IMG/VR virus record: IMGVR_UViG_3300025141_016680
Coordinates: 34,045-98,044 of that record
Reading direction: 5' to 3' (one strand)
Length of the DNA stretch: 64,000 nt
Source: a virus
A model generated the notes under the pieces. That model had not been told where the DNA came from, searched no databases, and saw only the letters and a program-made list of their open reading frames with translations. A program made the position numbers and the translations under genes. Position 1 is the stretch's first letter. Each line of letters starts with the position of its first letter. Shown here in pieces: positions 44,837 to 51,475 of this stretch.

Positions 44837-45034
44837 CTAGAGGGGTACGACCCCTGTCATTCCTGTGCAGGTGCCACCGAGAATCACGGCGTAGAAGAAC
44901 CAGCCTCCGAAGACAGCACCACAGAGGAATCCCTCCGACCAGGTGCAGATCGCAGCTAGCCACCAGGCAAGCCTATGATCACCGACCAGGAGCTCATTGA
45001 TAAGATGGGTGATACCCTTTGATAGTCGTCTCAT
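44837..45034 (-). CDS. Small membrane protein
   Basis: 65 residues: basic start (MRRLSKGITHLINELLVGDHR) then two glycine-rich hydrophobic stretches LAWWLAAICTW and FLCGAVFGGWFFYAVILGGTCTGMTGVVPL. Probably inserts in the membrane; no family recognised. Confidence 0.55.
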   Translation of the reverse strand: MRRLSKGITHLINELLVGDHRLAWWLAAICTWSEGFLCGAVFGGWFFYAVILGGTCTGMTGVVPL

Positions 45035-45070
45035 GTAACTAACTATGTCACGCGGCTAGAAAGTAAGTGA

Positions 45071-45685
45071 TCAGAGAAGGCGGAAGATGAGATATTCGCC
45101 GACCTCACGATCCAGCGAGGCCACGCGTGAGATACGGTTGATCCACCACTCCTTGGGTTGCACGGTCAGGTGAGTGCCACCGGACTGCTTATAGGCGATC
45201 TGGAAGATAAAACCGACACTGGCGATGCGCGCGAACTCGTCAAGGGTCTCGTCGATATCCTCCTCAAATATGTGCTCCATCATGTCAAAGGCGGTGATCC
45301 ACTCCACGGAGTTATCGTCAATAGGTACCTCCCAGGCGGGAGCTGTGATCCATGTGACTCCCTCACCCTCTGCGGGACACACCCAGTCAACGCCGATAAT
45401 GGGGTCAATGCCCTGGTCCCTGGCCCAGAGACAGAAACGTCCGTCCCCCGTTCCTATGTCACAGACAGAGCCAACTCCCATCTCGGCGAGATAAGGAAGG
45501 AAGCCGCGAGCGTGAAAGCCGGTGTCCTTGGAAGCACGATTAACTCCCAGTGCATCCTTATAGGAGAATAGGTCCTTATAGTAATTGTAGTAGCCCCAGC
45601 GAGTGTCAAAGAATACTGGGCTCTGCTTATAGGTGAGATCCACTGAGTCCATGGGATCCCGAGTGTCTGAGTTATCAGCCATGTT
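45071..45685 (-). CDS. Class I SAM-dependent methyltransferase-like protein
   Basis: 204 residues from MADNSDTRDPMDSVDLTYK (ATG at 45685, with GGAGGAAAAC upstream); the in-frame extension to 45796 lacks a ribosome site. Motif I is VGSVCDIGTGDGRFCLWARD, followed by IIGVDWVCP and WITAFDMMEHIFEEDIDETL, as in methyltransferase_11/23. The last 60 residues (GGTHLTVQPKEWWINRI) match the substrate-side of the same class. Substrate unknown. Confidence 0.75.
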   Translation of the reverse strand, partial: NMADNSDTRDPMDSVDLTYKQSPVFFDTRWGYYNYYKDLFSYKDALGVNRASKDTGFHARGFLPYLAEMGVGSVCDIGTGDGRFCLWARDQGIDPIIGVDWVCPAEGEGVTWITAPAWEVPIDDNSVEWITAFDMMEHIFEEDIDETLDEFARIASVGFIFQIAYKQSGGTHLTVQPKEWWINRISRVASLDREVGEYLIFRLL

Positions 45686-45773
45686 GTTTTCCTCCTGGTA
45701 ACGGTAACAATTAAATATGGAGTATTCTGAGGGAAGACCGAGCAGCCCGCACCCGTTTGTTGCGCCCGAGCAT

Positions 45774-45800
45774 AAAAAAAGGGGGTGCCAAGGCACCCCC
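45774..45800 (-). terminator. Rho-independent terminator
   Basis: On the minus strand GGGGGTGCC-TT-GGCACCCCC is followed directly by T7. It ends transcription of the 72-residue gene at 45824-46042 and insulates it from the methyltransferase gene. Confidence 0.85.
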
Positions 45801-45823
45801 AGTGGTTTTGGATCTCTTAGAGA

Positions 45824-46042
45824 CTATGCGTCAGACGACGGGCTCAGGGTGTCATTGAGGAATCCCTGTAGAGCGCGTGCTTCCTTCACCGTCATGGTGA
45901 GGCTGGACGTGCCAGTGGCGTACTTGTCAGAGCTCGAGCGTGTCGAGATCTTTACGGTGTTAGAACCGGCCTTCTTGGCGATGGTGTTACGGTTGACTTC
46001 GAAGTTGAAGCGTTGTGTTGACTTTGACTTATTATAGATCAC
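45824..46042 (-). CDS. Hypothetical small basic protein
   Basis: 72 residues: MIYNKSKSTQRFNFEVNRNTIAKKAGSNTVKISTRSSS..YATGTSSLTMTVKEARALQGFLNDTL. Beta-rich, then a single helix at the end (V-K-E-A-R-A-L-Q-G-F-L), a layout typical of small phage DNA-associated proteins, without a specific match. It forms a unit of its own, with a strong terminator directly downstream, which suggests high expression. Confidence 0.6.
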   Translation of the reverse strand: MIYNKSKSTQRFNFEVNRNTIAKKAGSNTVKISTRSSSDKYATGTSSLTMTVKEARALQGFLNDTLSPSSDA

Positions 46043-46138
46043 GTAATTCTCCTGTTTTGTTGATACGTGTGACTCAGTTATCTCTGAATCTCGTAATAAT
46101 ACACAGGGTAACCCGGATGAACAAGAAAAAGTGCTAAA

Positions 46139-46330
46139 TTATTGTCCTTGAAGACCCCAGAGCTTTATCACCTTATCCATGACGAATTCCATGCTAACTT
46201 CTAGGTCTTTAATTCTCTCCTCGGGAGATTTTTCTCTCTGGGCCGCTGACGTATGAAAGACGTCCTGTTCTGCGAGAAGTGCGGCCTCTTCTATGATCAT
46301 CTGTCTGAGTTGCTTGCTTGTAAGTTTCAT
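46139..46330 (-). CDS. Small protein with shared targeting-like N-terminus
   Basis: 63 residues. MKLTSKQLRQMIIEEAALLA is the shared motif, followed by EQDVFHTSAAQREKSPEERIKDLE and a short coiled coil. The A-E-Q-D after the motif is shared with 40862-41116. Possibly an internal-head-type peptide; function unknown. Confidence 0.6.
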   Translation of the reverse strand: MKLTSKQLRQMIIEEAALLAEQDVFHTSAAQREKSPEERIKDLEVSMEFVMDKVIKLWGLQGQ

Positions 46331-46604
46331 GATAAGTCTAGACCCATGTCTGGTGTAATGTATCTATAGCTATTCTAAAACGGTTTCAAAATCTCTCCGG
46401 AATTTTTTGGGGCGAAATAGCCTTTTCAGATTAAACCGCGGTCCCAGTTTGAGGGATTACCATGTGTCCTGGACGATGGGGAGAGTGAACAGATAAAGGT
46501 CAGTGCTATGAATGAAGAGAAAGGGTCAGCGGTAAAAAGAATCCGGAGATTTTTGTGTTGGAACCTAGCGAGCCCTCCAGGGACCCCCCCTGGGCTGAGC
46601 TTGC

Positions 46605-46638
46605 AGGGCCCCCTAGAGGGGGCGCCCCCTGGGGCCCT
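46605..46638. repeat. Nested perfect palindromes, AGGGCCCC arms
   Basis: AGGGCCCC-CTAG, then the 14-bp palindrome AGGGGGCGCCCCCT (46617-46630), then GGGGCCCT: an outer 8-bp stem around an inner perfect palindrome. Very stable as DNA cruciform or RNA. Confidence 0.7.
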
Positions 46639-46686
46639 TTTGAGCCCTTTTTTGGGGCGCCCCCCATGGCCCTTTTCTGACGCTAG

Positions 46687-46710
46687 AGAGGGGCCCGTCT
46701 AGGCCCCTCT
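46687..46710. repeat. Perfect 9-bp hairpin AGAGGGGCC/GGCCCCTCT
   Basis: Stem AGAGGGGCC, loop CGTCTA, stem GGCCCCTCT. On the plus strand it is followed by GTTTGG, a poor T tract, so a terminator is not certain. Confidence 0.6.
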
Positions 46711-46793
46711 GTTTGGCTCCGTAACGGCGCCCCCTGTACCCCATTAGGTTTCATCCCGGGGTGTAACAGGAGCGGGGTGTCGCCACCCAGTGG

Positions 46794-47192
46794 CTATGAC
46801 CAGTACACCCCGATGACTGCCCCGTTGAAGGGTTCGTGGTAGACACGGTCGCTGTAACCGAGACCACGGATTCCGAGATTCACGTAGTCGTCAATCTTCA
46901 TCCACCTGTCTGTGTTGTAGACGGTGCATCCCTCCGGAGGAATCGGAATGCCGAACTCCTTGTACTCGTAGTAGAAGTCCTCAATATCTGAGGCGTTAGG
47001 AATACCGGACTCACAGTAGATCTCCAGCACCTCTCGGTCATTGACCCACTCACCCGGTCCCCTACCGGCTATGTGAATCTCTGATTTAACCGCCTTCAGC
47101 AGCGGAGCGTCTAGCTCCTTGTCTCCGCAGCCGAACTCGTGGAGGATTCCCTCTCTGTATAGCTTTCTGATTGTGTCACGTCTGATTCTTTT
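46794..47192 (-). CDS. Hypothetical protein with motif-like basic N-terminus
   Basis: 132 residues from MKRIRRDTIRKLYREGILHEF (ATG at 47192, AGGAGGCGCAGACAG upstream); the in-frame extension lacks a ribosome site. The first 20 residues are a possible member of the shared motif family (T-I-R-K-L-Y-R-E-G-I-L). The rest (GEWVNDREVLEIYCESGIPN, YYEYKEFGIPIPPEG, NLGIRGLGYSDRVYHEPF) is unrecognised. Confidence 0.55.
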   Translation of the reverse strand, partial: KRIRRDTIRKLYREGILHEFGCGDKELDAPLLKAVKSEIHIAGRGPGEWVNDREVLEIYCESGIPNASDIEDFYYEYKEFGIPIPPEGCTVYNTDRWMKIDDYVNLGIRGLGYSDRVYHEPFNGAVIGVYWS

Positions 47193-47208
47193 CATCTGTC
47201 TGCGCCTC

Positions 47209-47394
47209 CTACTGGCACTTAAGGGTGAAACGGGGGAGAACCTCAAAGTCCGTGCAGCCATCCGGTGCACACCACTTCGCGAGTGCGATAGCCGCTTCCT
47301 CACTGATGGCAGTGAAGGACCGCTGCTGGGTGCGGCCGACCCAGTCGATTGGCCGCTGCCATTGAACTACGTAACTGTATGTTTGCCTTCTCAT
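47209..47394 (-). CDS. Hypothetical small protein
   Basis: 61 residues from MRRQTYSYVVQWQRPIDWVG (ATG at 47394, AAGGAG 7 bp upstream). SYVVQWQ...RSFTAISEEAAIALAKWCAPDG is the layout of several short 'VxW ... AxxEEAAxxxAK' proteins in this block (compare 47405, 48979, 58670): a beta strand, then a helix that starts after a conserved Ala/Glu. Function unknown. Confidence 0.5.
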   Translation of the reverse strand: MRRQTYSYVVQWQRPIDWVGRTQQRSFTAISEEAAIALAKWCAPDGCTDFEVLPRFTLKCQ

Positions 47395-47404
47395 GATGGA
47401 CTCC

Positions 47405-47638
47405 TTAGTCGCAGCTGGGGTGAGAGTTGTGGTAGGCTGCCTCATCACGGACGGCGTAGACGGAGCCCTTTCGAACTTTAAGTTTCGCGGGGCCGCTGCC
47501 GAAGTGGGCATTCGCGATCTCCTCAGCATGAGCGGCGTCACGAGCATAGACCTGATTGTACCCACCGCCTTCCCAGAGAAAGCTGAAGAGGGTGCTGCGG
47601 CCGGTGGACGGATCTTTTCTGTGTGGATTAAGGGACAT
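47405..47638 (-). CDS. Hypothetical small protein
   Basis: 77 residues. FSFLWEGGGYNQVYARDAAHAEEIANAHFGSGPAKLKVRKGSVYAV: strand, then a helix AAHAEEIANAHF, then strands, a pattern shared with its neighbours. Has its own GTGCAG-type promoter at 47684-47712. Confidence 0.55.
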   Translation of the reverse strand: MSLNPHRKDPSTGRSTLFSFLWEGGGYNQVYARDAAHAEEIANAHFGSGPAKLKVRKGSVYAVRDEAAYHNSHPSCD

Positions 47639-47683
47639 CTGTTTATCCTTTTTCGGGGGATTGATTTGGTTGATTACCTCTCT

Positions 47684-47712
47684 ATTATATCCTAACTGTC
47701 ATCGATCTGCAC
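47684..47712 (-). promoter_or_regulatory. GTGCAG-17-TATAAT promoter
   Basis: Minus strand GTGCAG, 17-bp spacer ending AGGA, TATAAT; 46 bp upstream of the ATG at 47638. Overlaps the 3' end of the upstream gene. Confidence 0.7.
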
Positions 47713-47895
47713 GACACTGTATCCCTCCTGACACCATCTCTTTGCCGTCGCTCTTGCGCATGCACGGCTGCAGTAGGGAGAGGGCGAGGGAGCGTCCTGA
47801 CTCACCCCGTTCACCTCGTATGTCCATCCCTCCGGCTCGAGCAGGAGCCAGAGGCCCTTAGCGGGCCTCTGACAGCACTCACACCTGTCCGTCAT
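47692..47895 (-). CDS. Cysteine-rich zinc-finger-like protein
   Basis: 67 residues: DRCECCQRPAKG near the start and PYCSRACARATAKRWCQEG later give a C-x2-C ... C-x3-C set like a treble-clef/zinc ribbon; YEVNGVSQDAP lies between. A 9-bp inverted repeat in the codons around KGLWLL may also fold in the mRNA. Function unknown. Confidence 0.6.
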   Translation of the reverse strand: MTDRCECCQRPAKGLWLLLEPEGWTYEVNGVSQDAPSPSPYCSRACARATAKRWCQEGYSVVQIDDS

Positions 47896-48276
47896 CTAGG
47901 CCGCTGCCACTCTGACGACGGGAAGTTGCTTCGCGACGGGCCACAGCGCCTTGCACTTCATGGCGATAGCGATCCGTGCACCGCGGGTCATGTAGAGGCC
48001 GCGGCTGGGACGGTGACCAGCCTGCTTCCGCTCATCATCGAGACCGTGACCCACCTGCTTCGGCAGCCGAGGAAGGTTTCCGTTCCAGTTGACCTTGAAG
48101 CGTTCGGGGTACCGCATGTCCAGGTTGTTGGTGGCGACGAAGGCCAGCCGCTTCCCATCAGGGTCGGTGCAGAATCCGCTGACGACCACAGTGCTAAGAC
48201 CGGACTTCGGATGCGCCTGAAGTGCCTCTGAGGAGGTGATTTCGAAGGTGTAGGATGAGTCTGCTGTTCTGGCCAC
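47896..48276 (-). CDS. Hypothetical protein, paralogue of 53130-53525
   Basis: 126 residues from a GTG at 48276, with AGGAGG 5 bp upstream. TFEITSSEALQAHPKSGLSTVVVSGFC and RLAFVATNNLDMRYPERFKVNWNG are beta-rich; YMTRGARIAIAMKCKALWPVA mirrors FTRGDRIAIARVLKQKR of the 53130-53525 protein, so they probably share a domain. Function unknown. Confidence 0.55.
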   Translation of the reverse strand: MARTADSSYTFEITSSEALQAHPKSGLSTVVVSGFCTDPDGKRLAFVATNNLDMRYPERFKVNWNGNLPRLPKQVGHGLDDERKQAGHRPSRGLYMTRGARIAIAMKCKALWPVAKQLPVVRVAAA

Positions 48277-48332
48277 GGTGGCCTCCTTTCTTTTTCGTTT
48301 TTGGTGGGGAACCATTCCCCTTCCGTGTAATC

Positions 48333-48361
48333 ATTATACCAGGCATCGACCACGATTGCAC
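48333..48361 (-). promoter_or_regulatory. GTGCAA-17-TATAAT promoter
   Basis: Minus strand GTGCAA, spacer of 17 ending CTGG, TATAAT; serves the GTG-start gene at 48276. Confidence 0.75.
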
Positions 48362-48600
48362 GTGACTGGTGTCGTGCTGACGACCTCGAGCAGTGATGCC
48401 GAACAGCTCTGAACGTCGTAGAGGTCACTGTCCTGGGTGTCACCAAGCTGAACCCACATGAAGACAGGGTAGGTCCGGTCGCCCTCGGGCAGCGTGCCTA
48501 GCTCAACTCCGCAGGGAAGCGTGCCCAGGTCTGTTCGAAAGCCGAGCACCACTGCGTACCACTCCCGCCCTCGACGTTTCACGAGATCACCGACATTCAT
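48334..48600 (-). CDS. 'MxVGDLV' SH3/KOW-like protein
   Basis: 88 residues beginning MNVGDLVKRRGREWYAVVLGF, the KOW-like opening shared by at least six small proteins in the block, then PVFMWVQLGDTQDSDLYDVQ. All five strands of a small beta-barrel are plausible. Its stop overlaps the next promoter. Confidence 0.55.
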   Translation of the reverse strand: MNVGDLVKRRGREWYAVVLGFRTDLGTLPCGVELGTLPEGDRTYPVFMWVQLGDTQDSDLYDVQSCSASLLEVVSTTPVTCNRGRCLV

Positions 48601-48630
48601 ATCCTCTCCTTTGCCGCCGAAGCGGGCCTC

Positions 48631-48924
48631 CTAGTGGAGGCCGATGCTTTCGATACGGGTTGAGTCGTAGCCGTAGTCACGCATAATGAACTTCCGAGCC
48701 TGGTCCTCAGAGGCTGCAGCCACCAGAACGCGACGGAAGAACTTCTCTCCATCATCACGGCCGTTGAGGCTGTAATCCCTGAAGACCCACCAGCTGACGA
48801 TGACGTCGTAGACCTTCAGGTCATCAGGGCATCCGTTCTTCTGGATGTGCCGAACGGGGTAGCCAAATCGACAGGAAACCCACGGACGGTCTTGGGGGTG
48901 AACTAGGTTTATTGAAAGGGACAT
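48631..48924 (-). CDS. Hypothetical small protein
   Basis: 97 residues. VHPQDRPWVSCRFGYPVRHI, KVYDVIVSWWVFRDYSLNG, KFFRRVLVAAASEDQARKFIMRDYGYDSTRI: strand-helix pattern with the A-A-S-E-D-Q-A-R-K-F helix seen in other proteins of the block (for example 58670). GGCCTCC-TAGT-GGAGGCC hairpin at its stop. Own promoter at 48949-48977. Confidence 0.55.
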   Translation of the reverse strand: MSLSINLVHPQDRPWVSCRFGYPVRHIQKNGCPDDLKVYDVIVSWWVFRDYSLNGRDDGEKFFRRVLVAAASEDQARKFIMRDYGYDSTRIESIGLH

Positions 48925-48948
48925 GTTTTCTCCTTGGTTGGTATGAAT

Positions 48949-48977
48949 ATCATACCACAGCCATCGACCATCTGCAC
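48949..48977 (-). promoter_or_regulatory. GTGCAG-17-TATGAT promoter
   Basis: Minus strand GTGCAG, spacer of 17 ending CTGTGG, TATGAT; 25 bp upstream of the ATG at 48924. Confidence 0.8.
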
Positions 48978-48978
48978 G

Positions 48979-49311
48979 TCACCCTGCGTTGAATGATGCC
49001 AGGATCACACCCCCACTCACGATCCGCAAGGCACCGTCTGCGGCCTCACCGAGCCAGACGACGTCGAGAGATTCGAGGTCCCCAGTCCAGCTGTGGTAAT
49101 ACGACGCTTCATCGTCAACATCACCGTTGGGAAACACCGGGTGCCAGCGGCTGTCTGACTCCACCCAGACCATGCGCTCCTCACCACGCGGGTGAAGACG
49201 TCGAGCCTCACCGGCTGTCGCTGCGACGCACACGAAGGAGTCGAACTCATCATAGCCGATGTTCTCTTCCGACGGTCGGCTCACTCTCCAAAGACATCGA
49301 ATCACAGACAT
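48979..49311 (-). CDS. Hypothetical small protein
   Basis: 110 residues: SVIRCLWRVSRPSEENIGYDEFDSFVCVAATAGEARRLHPRGEE, then a beta-rich second half. The opening strand and A-A-T-A-G-E-A-R-R helix again follow the block's common plan. No family recognised. Confidence 0.5.
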   Translation of the reverse strand: MSVIRCLWRVSRPSEENIGYDEFDSFVCVAATAGEARRLHPRGEERMVWVESDSRWHPVFPNGDVDDEASYYHSWTGDLESLDVVWLGEAADGALRIVSGGVILASFNAG

Positions 49312-49317
49312 ACGTTT

Positions 49318-49509
49318 TTATCCTCGCTTGTAAGAGTAGACAACAGAATCCACGCTGTAGGGAATGTCCTTCTGAATGAGCTCGTCAATAATCTCATCAG
49401 CCTCATAATAGTCATACGCATATCGTGTCCTCTTCACACCATACTCCGACCATCTAATCATTTTCGGATACTCACATTCACCACAGTTGCAATCAAATTC
49501 GGGTTCCAT
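49318..49509 (-). CDS. Hypothetical cysteine-containing small protein
   Basis: 63 residues from MEPEFDCNCGECEYPKMIRW; the ATG at 49509 is 8 bp from AAGGAG, better than those at 49512 or 49530. CNCGEC may bind a metal; YYEADEIIDELIQKDIPYSVDS is a helix-strand unit. Confidence 0.5.
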   Translation of the reverse strand: MEPEFDCNCGECEYPKMIRWSEYGVKRTRYAYDYYEADEIIDELIQKDIPYSVDSVVYSYKRG

Positions 49510-49529
49510 CATATCTCCTTGATGTCCCA

Positions 49530-49558
49530 ATCATACCACGGTCACTCCGGATCTGCAC
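49530..49558 (-). promoter_or_regulatory. GTGCAG-17-TATGAT promoter
   Basis: Minus strand GTGCAG, 17 bp ending CCGTGG, TATGAT; 21 bp upstream of the start at 49509. Confidence 0.78.
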
Positions 49559-49576
49559 GCACTCAGTATCCTGGAT

Positions 49577-49723
49577 CTACCGATGGGAGGCCATGCGGCC
49601 GTTCTTGAGGACCTTCACCCACCGGCCACAGTGGCCACACGAGTTATGGGTGAACCCGAGTTTCAGAAGGTGCAAGGCGACTGGGCACCCGCTTCCCTTA
49701 CACTTGTTGTTGTCGATGGTCAT
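49577..49723 (-). CDS. Zinc-ribbon-like mini-protein
   Basis: 48 residues from MTIDNNKCKGSGCPVALHLLKLGFTHNSCGHCGRWV (ATG at 49723, AGGAG upstream). C-x4-C ... C-x2-C arrangement with a short basic tail. Overlaps the end of the 137-residue frame upstream; a perfect 16-bp palindrome lies 14-29 bp before its start. Confidence 0.5.
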   Translation of the reverse strand: MTIDNNKCKGSGCPVALHLLKLGFTHNSCGHCGRWVKVLKNGRMASHR

Positions 49724-50111
49724 GTTCTCTCCTGTTGTTATCATATGATAACCTTTCGGGAGAGGCGTCCTCGCCTCCCTCAATCCAACCCTCATGGGCG
49801 GCTCGAAATTCAACGACTGACGGCGGACCAAGATCCGAGACCATCGACAAAAACTCTGCCTGAAAGTCTTCACAACCAAGTGAGGTCATAAAGTAACCCC
49901 CAGGCCAACCAATAAAGATGCGATCTTCTGACATTCTATTCTCTCCCGGAGACTCTTCTATCTCAAATGCGGCCTCACGTCCTTCAGCCTCATCGATCTG
50001 AGCTTTAAGCTCCTGACGAGTTAGACGGCTCTCAGCCTGATGTTTGTGAGGTTTACACATGAGACATCCTGAGCGTGTGCTTTTCGGTCCGCGACGTTTG
50101 TGATTTGCCAT
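49698..50111 (-). CDS. Hypothetical protein with basic Cys-containing N-terminus
   Basis: 137 residues. MANHKRRGPKSTRSGCLMCKPHKHQ is a basic C-x2-C...H-x-H head; RLTRQELKAQIDEAEGREAAFEIEE is a helix; RIFIGWPGGYFMTSLGCEDFQAEFL follows. Its last 26 nt overlap the next gene, so the true end use is certain only from the stop codon. No family recognised. Confidence 0.5.
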   Translation of the reverse strand: MANHKRRGPKSTRSGCLMCKPHKHQAESRLTRQELKAQIDEAEGREAAFEIEESPGENRMSEDRIFIGWPGGYFMTSLGCEDFQAEFLSMVSDLGPPSVVEFRAAHEGWIEGGEDASPERLSYDNNRREHDHRQQQV

Positions 50112-50131
50112 GTTGATTCCTCGGTATAGCT

Positions 50132-50160
50132 ATCATACCACAATTGCGCTCGACTTACTC
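50132..50160 (-). promoter_or_regulatory. GAGTAA-17-TATGAT promoter
   Basis: Minus strand GAGTAA, 17 bp ending TTGTGG, TATGAT; 21 bp before the ATG at 50111. Weaker -35 than its sisters but the same extended -10. Confidence 0.65.
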
Positions 50161-50421
50161 GTTTACCTCTGCGTCAATCCCACCATACTGCCAGAAATCC
50201 CTTGCTCTGTCCAAAGATTCTCTCTGCCTTTTGTGCGCTGCCACAGCCTCTGGCCGGGTCACCCACAGGATGGGTACGTCATCGAAGCCATCATTCTCAT
50301 CGTCGAGGCGCACGACCTCCCAACCCTCTCGAGCTGCTACAATGTGGGCCTGAGCGAGGAATACTCCTTCAAGCAAAAATAGACCAAAATCATTGTCAAC
50401 GACGTCAACTATCTGCGCCAT
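50155..50421 (-). CDS. Hypothetical acidic small protein
   Basis: 88 residues from MAQIVDVVDNDFGLFLLEGVFLAQAHIVAAREGWEVVRLDDE (ATG at 50421, AAGGGGAAT upstream). Ends with a helix AVAAHKRQRESLDRARDFW. No family recognised. Confidence 0.5.
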   Translation of the reverse strand: MAQIVDVVDNDFGLFLLEGVFLAQAHIVAAREGWEVVRLDDENDGFDDVPILWVTRPEAVAAHKRQRESLDRARDFWQYGGIDAEVNE

Positions 50422-50446
50422 GTTATTCCCCTTGTTAGGTGATACC

Positions 50447-50475
50447 ATTATACCACAAGGCGCCAGCGCCTGCAC
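50447..50475 (-). promoter_or_regulatory. GTGCAG-17-TATAAT promoter
   Basis: Minus strand GTGCAG, 17 bp ending TTGTGG, TATAAT; 26 bp before the ATG at 50421. Confidence 0.8.
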
Positions 50476-50477
50476 GA

Positions 50478-50735
50478 TCACTTGTAGATGGTGTCGCCAT
50501 CCCACGGTGTGTTCTCGATGACAACCTGATCCCGATCGAGCGGGAGCTCGACGAATCGATCGGGAATCTCGTTGTTCCGACGAAAGTCCTCTACAAACAG
50601 CCCGATGTCATCACCTGAGAGCCATCGAATAAGCTCGTTCAGAACTGCCTCATCGGCTTTATAGACGCCGCCCAACTTGTCCTCAAGCTCAGCTAGCAAT
50701 CTCCAGATTGGTTCCGCAAATTCTCCTTCTGCCAT
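50478..50735 (-). CDS. Hypothetical acidic protein
   Basis: 85 residues from MAEGEFAEPIWRLLAELEDKL (ATG at 50735, AGGAGAAGGTGAGA upstream). Helical N-half with VLNELIRWLSGDDIGLFVEDF, then LDRDQVVIENTPWDG. No family recognised. Confidence 0.5.
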   Translation of the reverse strand: MAEGEFAEPIWRLLAELEDKLGGVYKADEAVLNELIRWLSGDDIGLFVEDFRRNNEIPDRFVELPLDRDQVVIENTPWDGDTIYK

Positions 50736-50747
50736 TCTCACCTTCTC

Positions 50748-50846
50748 CTATGTGTGTGGGTGAATGTCAACTACTGTGTCGCCGATCGCTGCTGCGAGGG
50801 CGAGTGTCCATAGCGCTCCAACAGCGCCAAGTCCTATCGCGATCAT
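50748..50846 (-). CDS. 32-residue membrane peptide
   Basis: MIAIGLGAVGALWTLALAAAIG then DTVVDIHPHT; one membrane helix, start 4 bp after AGGAGG. Similar in size and plan to those at 53998, 55892 and 61878. Function unknown; membrane-acting host-takeover peptides of this size are common in phages. Confidence 0.6.
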   Translation of the reverse strand: MIAIGLGAVGALWTLALAAAIGDTVVDIHPHT

Positions 50847-50899
50847 GATAACCTCCTATTCCGAAGCAGGAATCCTACAGTGTTTATTGGAAGTGTATA

Positions 50900-51379
50900 C
50901 TACAAGATTGTCATTAACAGCTCATGTCGTCGTGGGTGTCTGATCCCATCTCCTTTTGGCCTGGTGGCAACCGATTCTGGCAGGGTCTCCACTGTAACAC
51001 CAAAGCGCCTGCTGAGGACTCGTTCTTCCCTCGGGGTGAGGCAACAGATGACCTCACGCTTTACGAGGGGAAGAGTTGATTCCTCCTCCACTGTGCCTGC
51101 GATCAGGTCCACCCGTCGAGTGCTGGAGTCTCCCACAGTCTCGTCGAGGGCAACATTCCTCTCCGCTCGATGAGCTGCCCGCGAGATCCGCTGGCGAATC
51201 CACCAGGTCGCATAGGTTGAGAACTTAGTGCCCCGGCTGGTATCAAACCTCTCTGCTGCCTTCAGCAGACCAAGATTCCCCTCCTGAACGAGATCGTCAT
51301 AGGCGATTCCGGACCATGTGTATCTGCGCGCTTGCCAGTGTACGAGTCCTTGATTTTCCGCAACAAGCTGGGTGCTCAA
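50900..51379 (-). CDS. Sigma70-family factor truncated after region 4.1
   Basis: 159 residues. Region 2 is excellent: GLVHWQARRYTWSGIAYDDLVQEGNLGLLKAAERFDTSRGTKFSTYATWWIRQRISRA, including the -10 melting/recognition helix YATWWIRQRI. A short region 3-like linker leads to LTPREERVLSRRFGV (region 4.1), after which the sequence (TVETLPESVATRPKGDGIRH) no longer matches; the region 4.2 helix-turn-helix is absent. The protein should bind core polymerase and open extended -10 promoters without classic -35 contacts. An extended -10 TGGTATACT lies at about 51423-51431 upstream. See the separate 4.2-like protein at 24177. Confidence 0.88.
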   Translation of the reverse strand: MSTQLVAENQGLVHWQARRYTWSGIAYDDLVQEGNLGLLKAAERFDTSRGTKFSTYATWWIRQRISRAAHRAERNVALDETVGDSSTRRVDLIAGTVEEESTLPLVKREVICCLTPREERVLSRRFGVTVETLPESVATRPKGDGIRHPRRHELLMTIL

Positions 51380-51475
51380 TTTGAATCCTTTGAGTGGGTG
51401 AACATTCCTTGTTAACCCTTTCAGTATACCATTTTTAGAATGGGGGCCGTAACGACAGAGTTGTAAAAAAGGTGT

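Larger units (their letters stand above)
46331..46793. other. GC-rich non-coding region with nested hairpins
   Basis: 463 bp without a credible gene; a 64-residue Pro/Gly-rich plus-strand frame here (46508-46702) is a by-product of the G/C runs. It separates the A+T-richer left part from the small-gene block. Contains several perfect inverted repeats, listed separately, and GGGACCCCCCCTGG-type runs from 46578. Possible roles: transcription barrier, replication start, or packaging signal. Confidence 0.6.

Noticed and set aside
45686-45796. N-terminal extension of the methyltransferase
   Set aside because: The frame is open but the strong AGGAGG site and conserved start lie at 45685; the extension crosses the terminator region.
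46508-46702. 64-residue plus-strand ORF
   Set aside because: Low-complexity Pro/Gly/Leu product created by G/C runs and hairpins; no ribosome site.
50900-51000. Frameshifted region 4.2 at the end of the sigma gene
   Set aside because: The other two frames after RRFGV were read and show no helix-turn-helix similarity, so simple frameshift does not explain the truncation.
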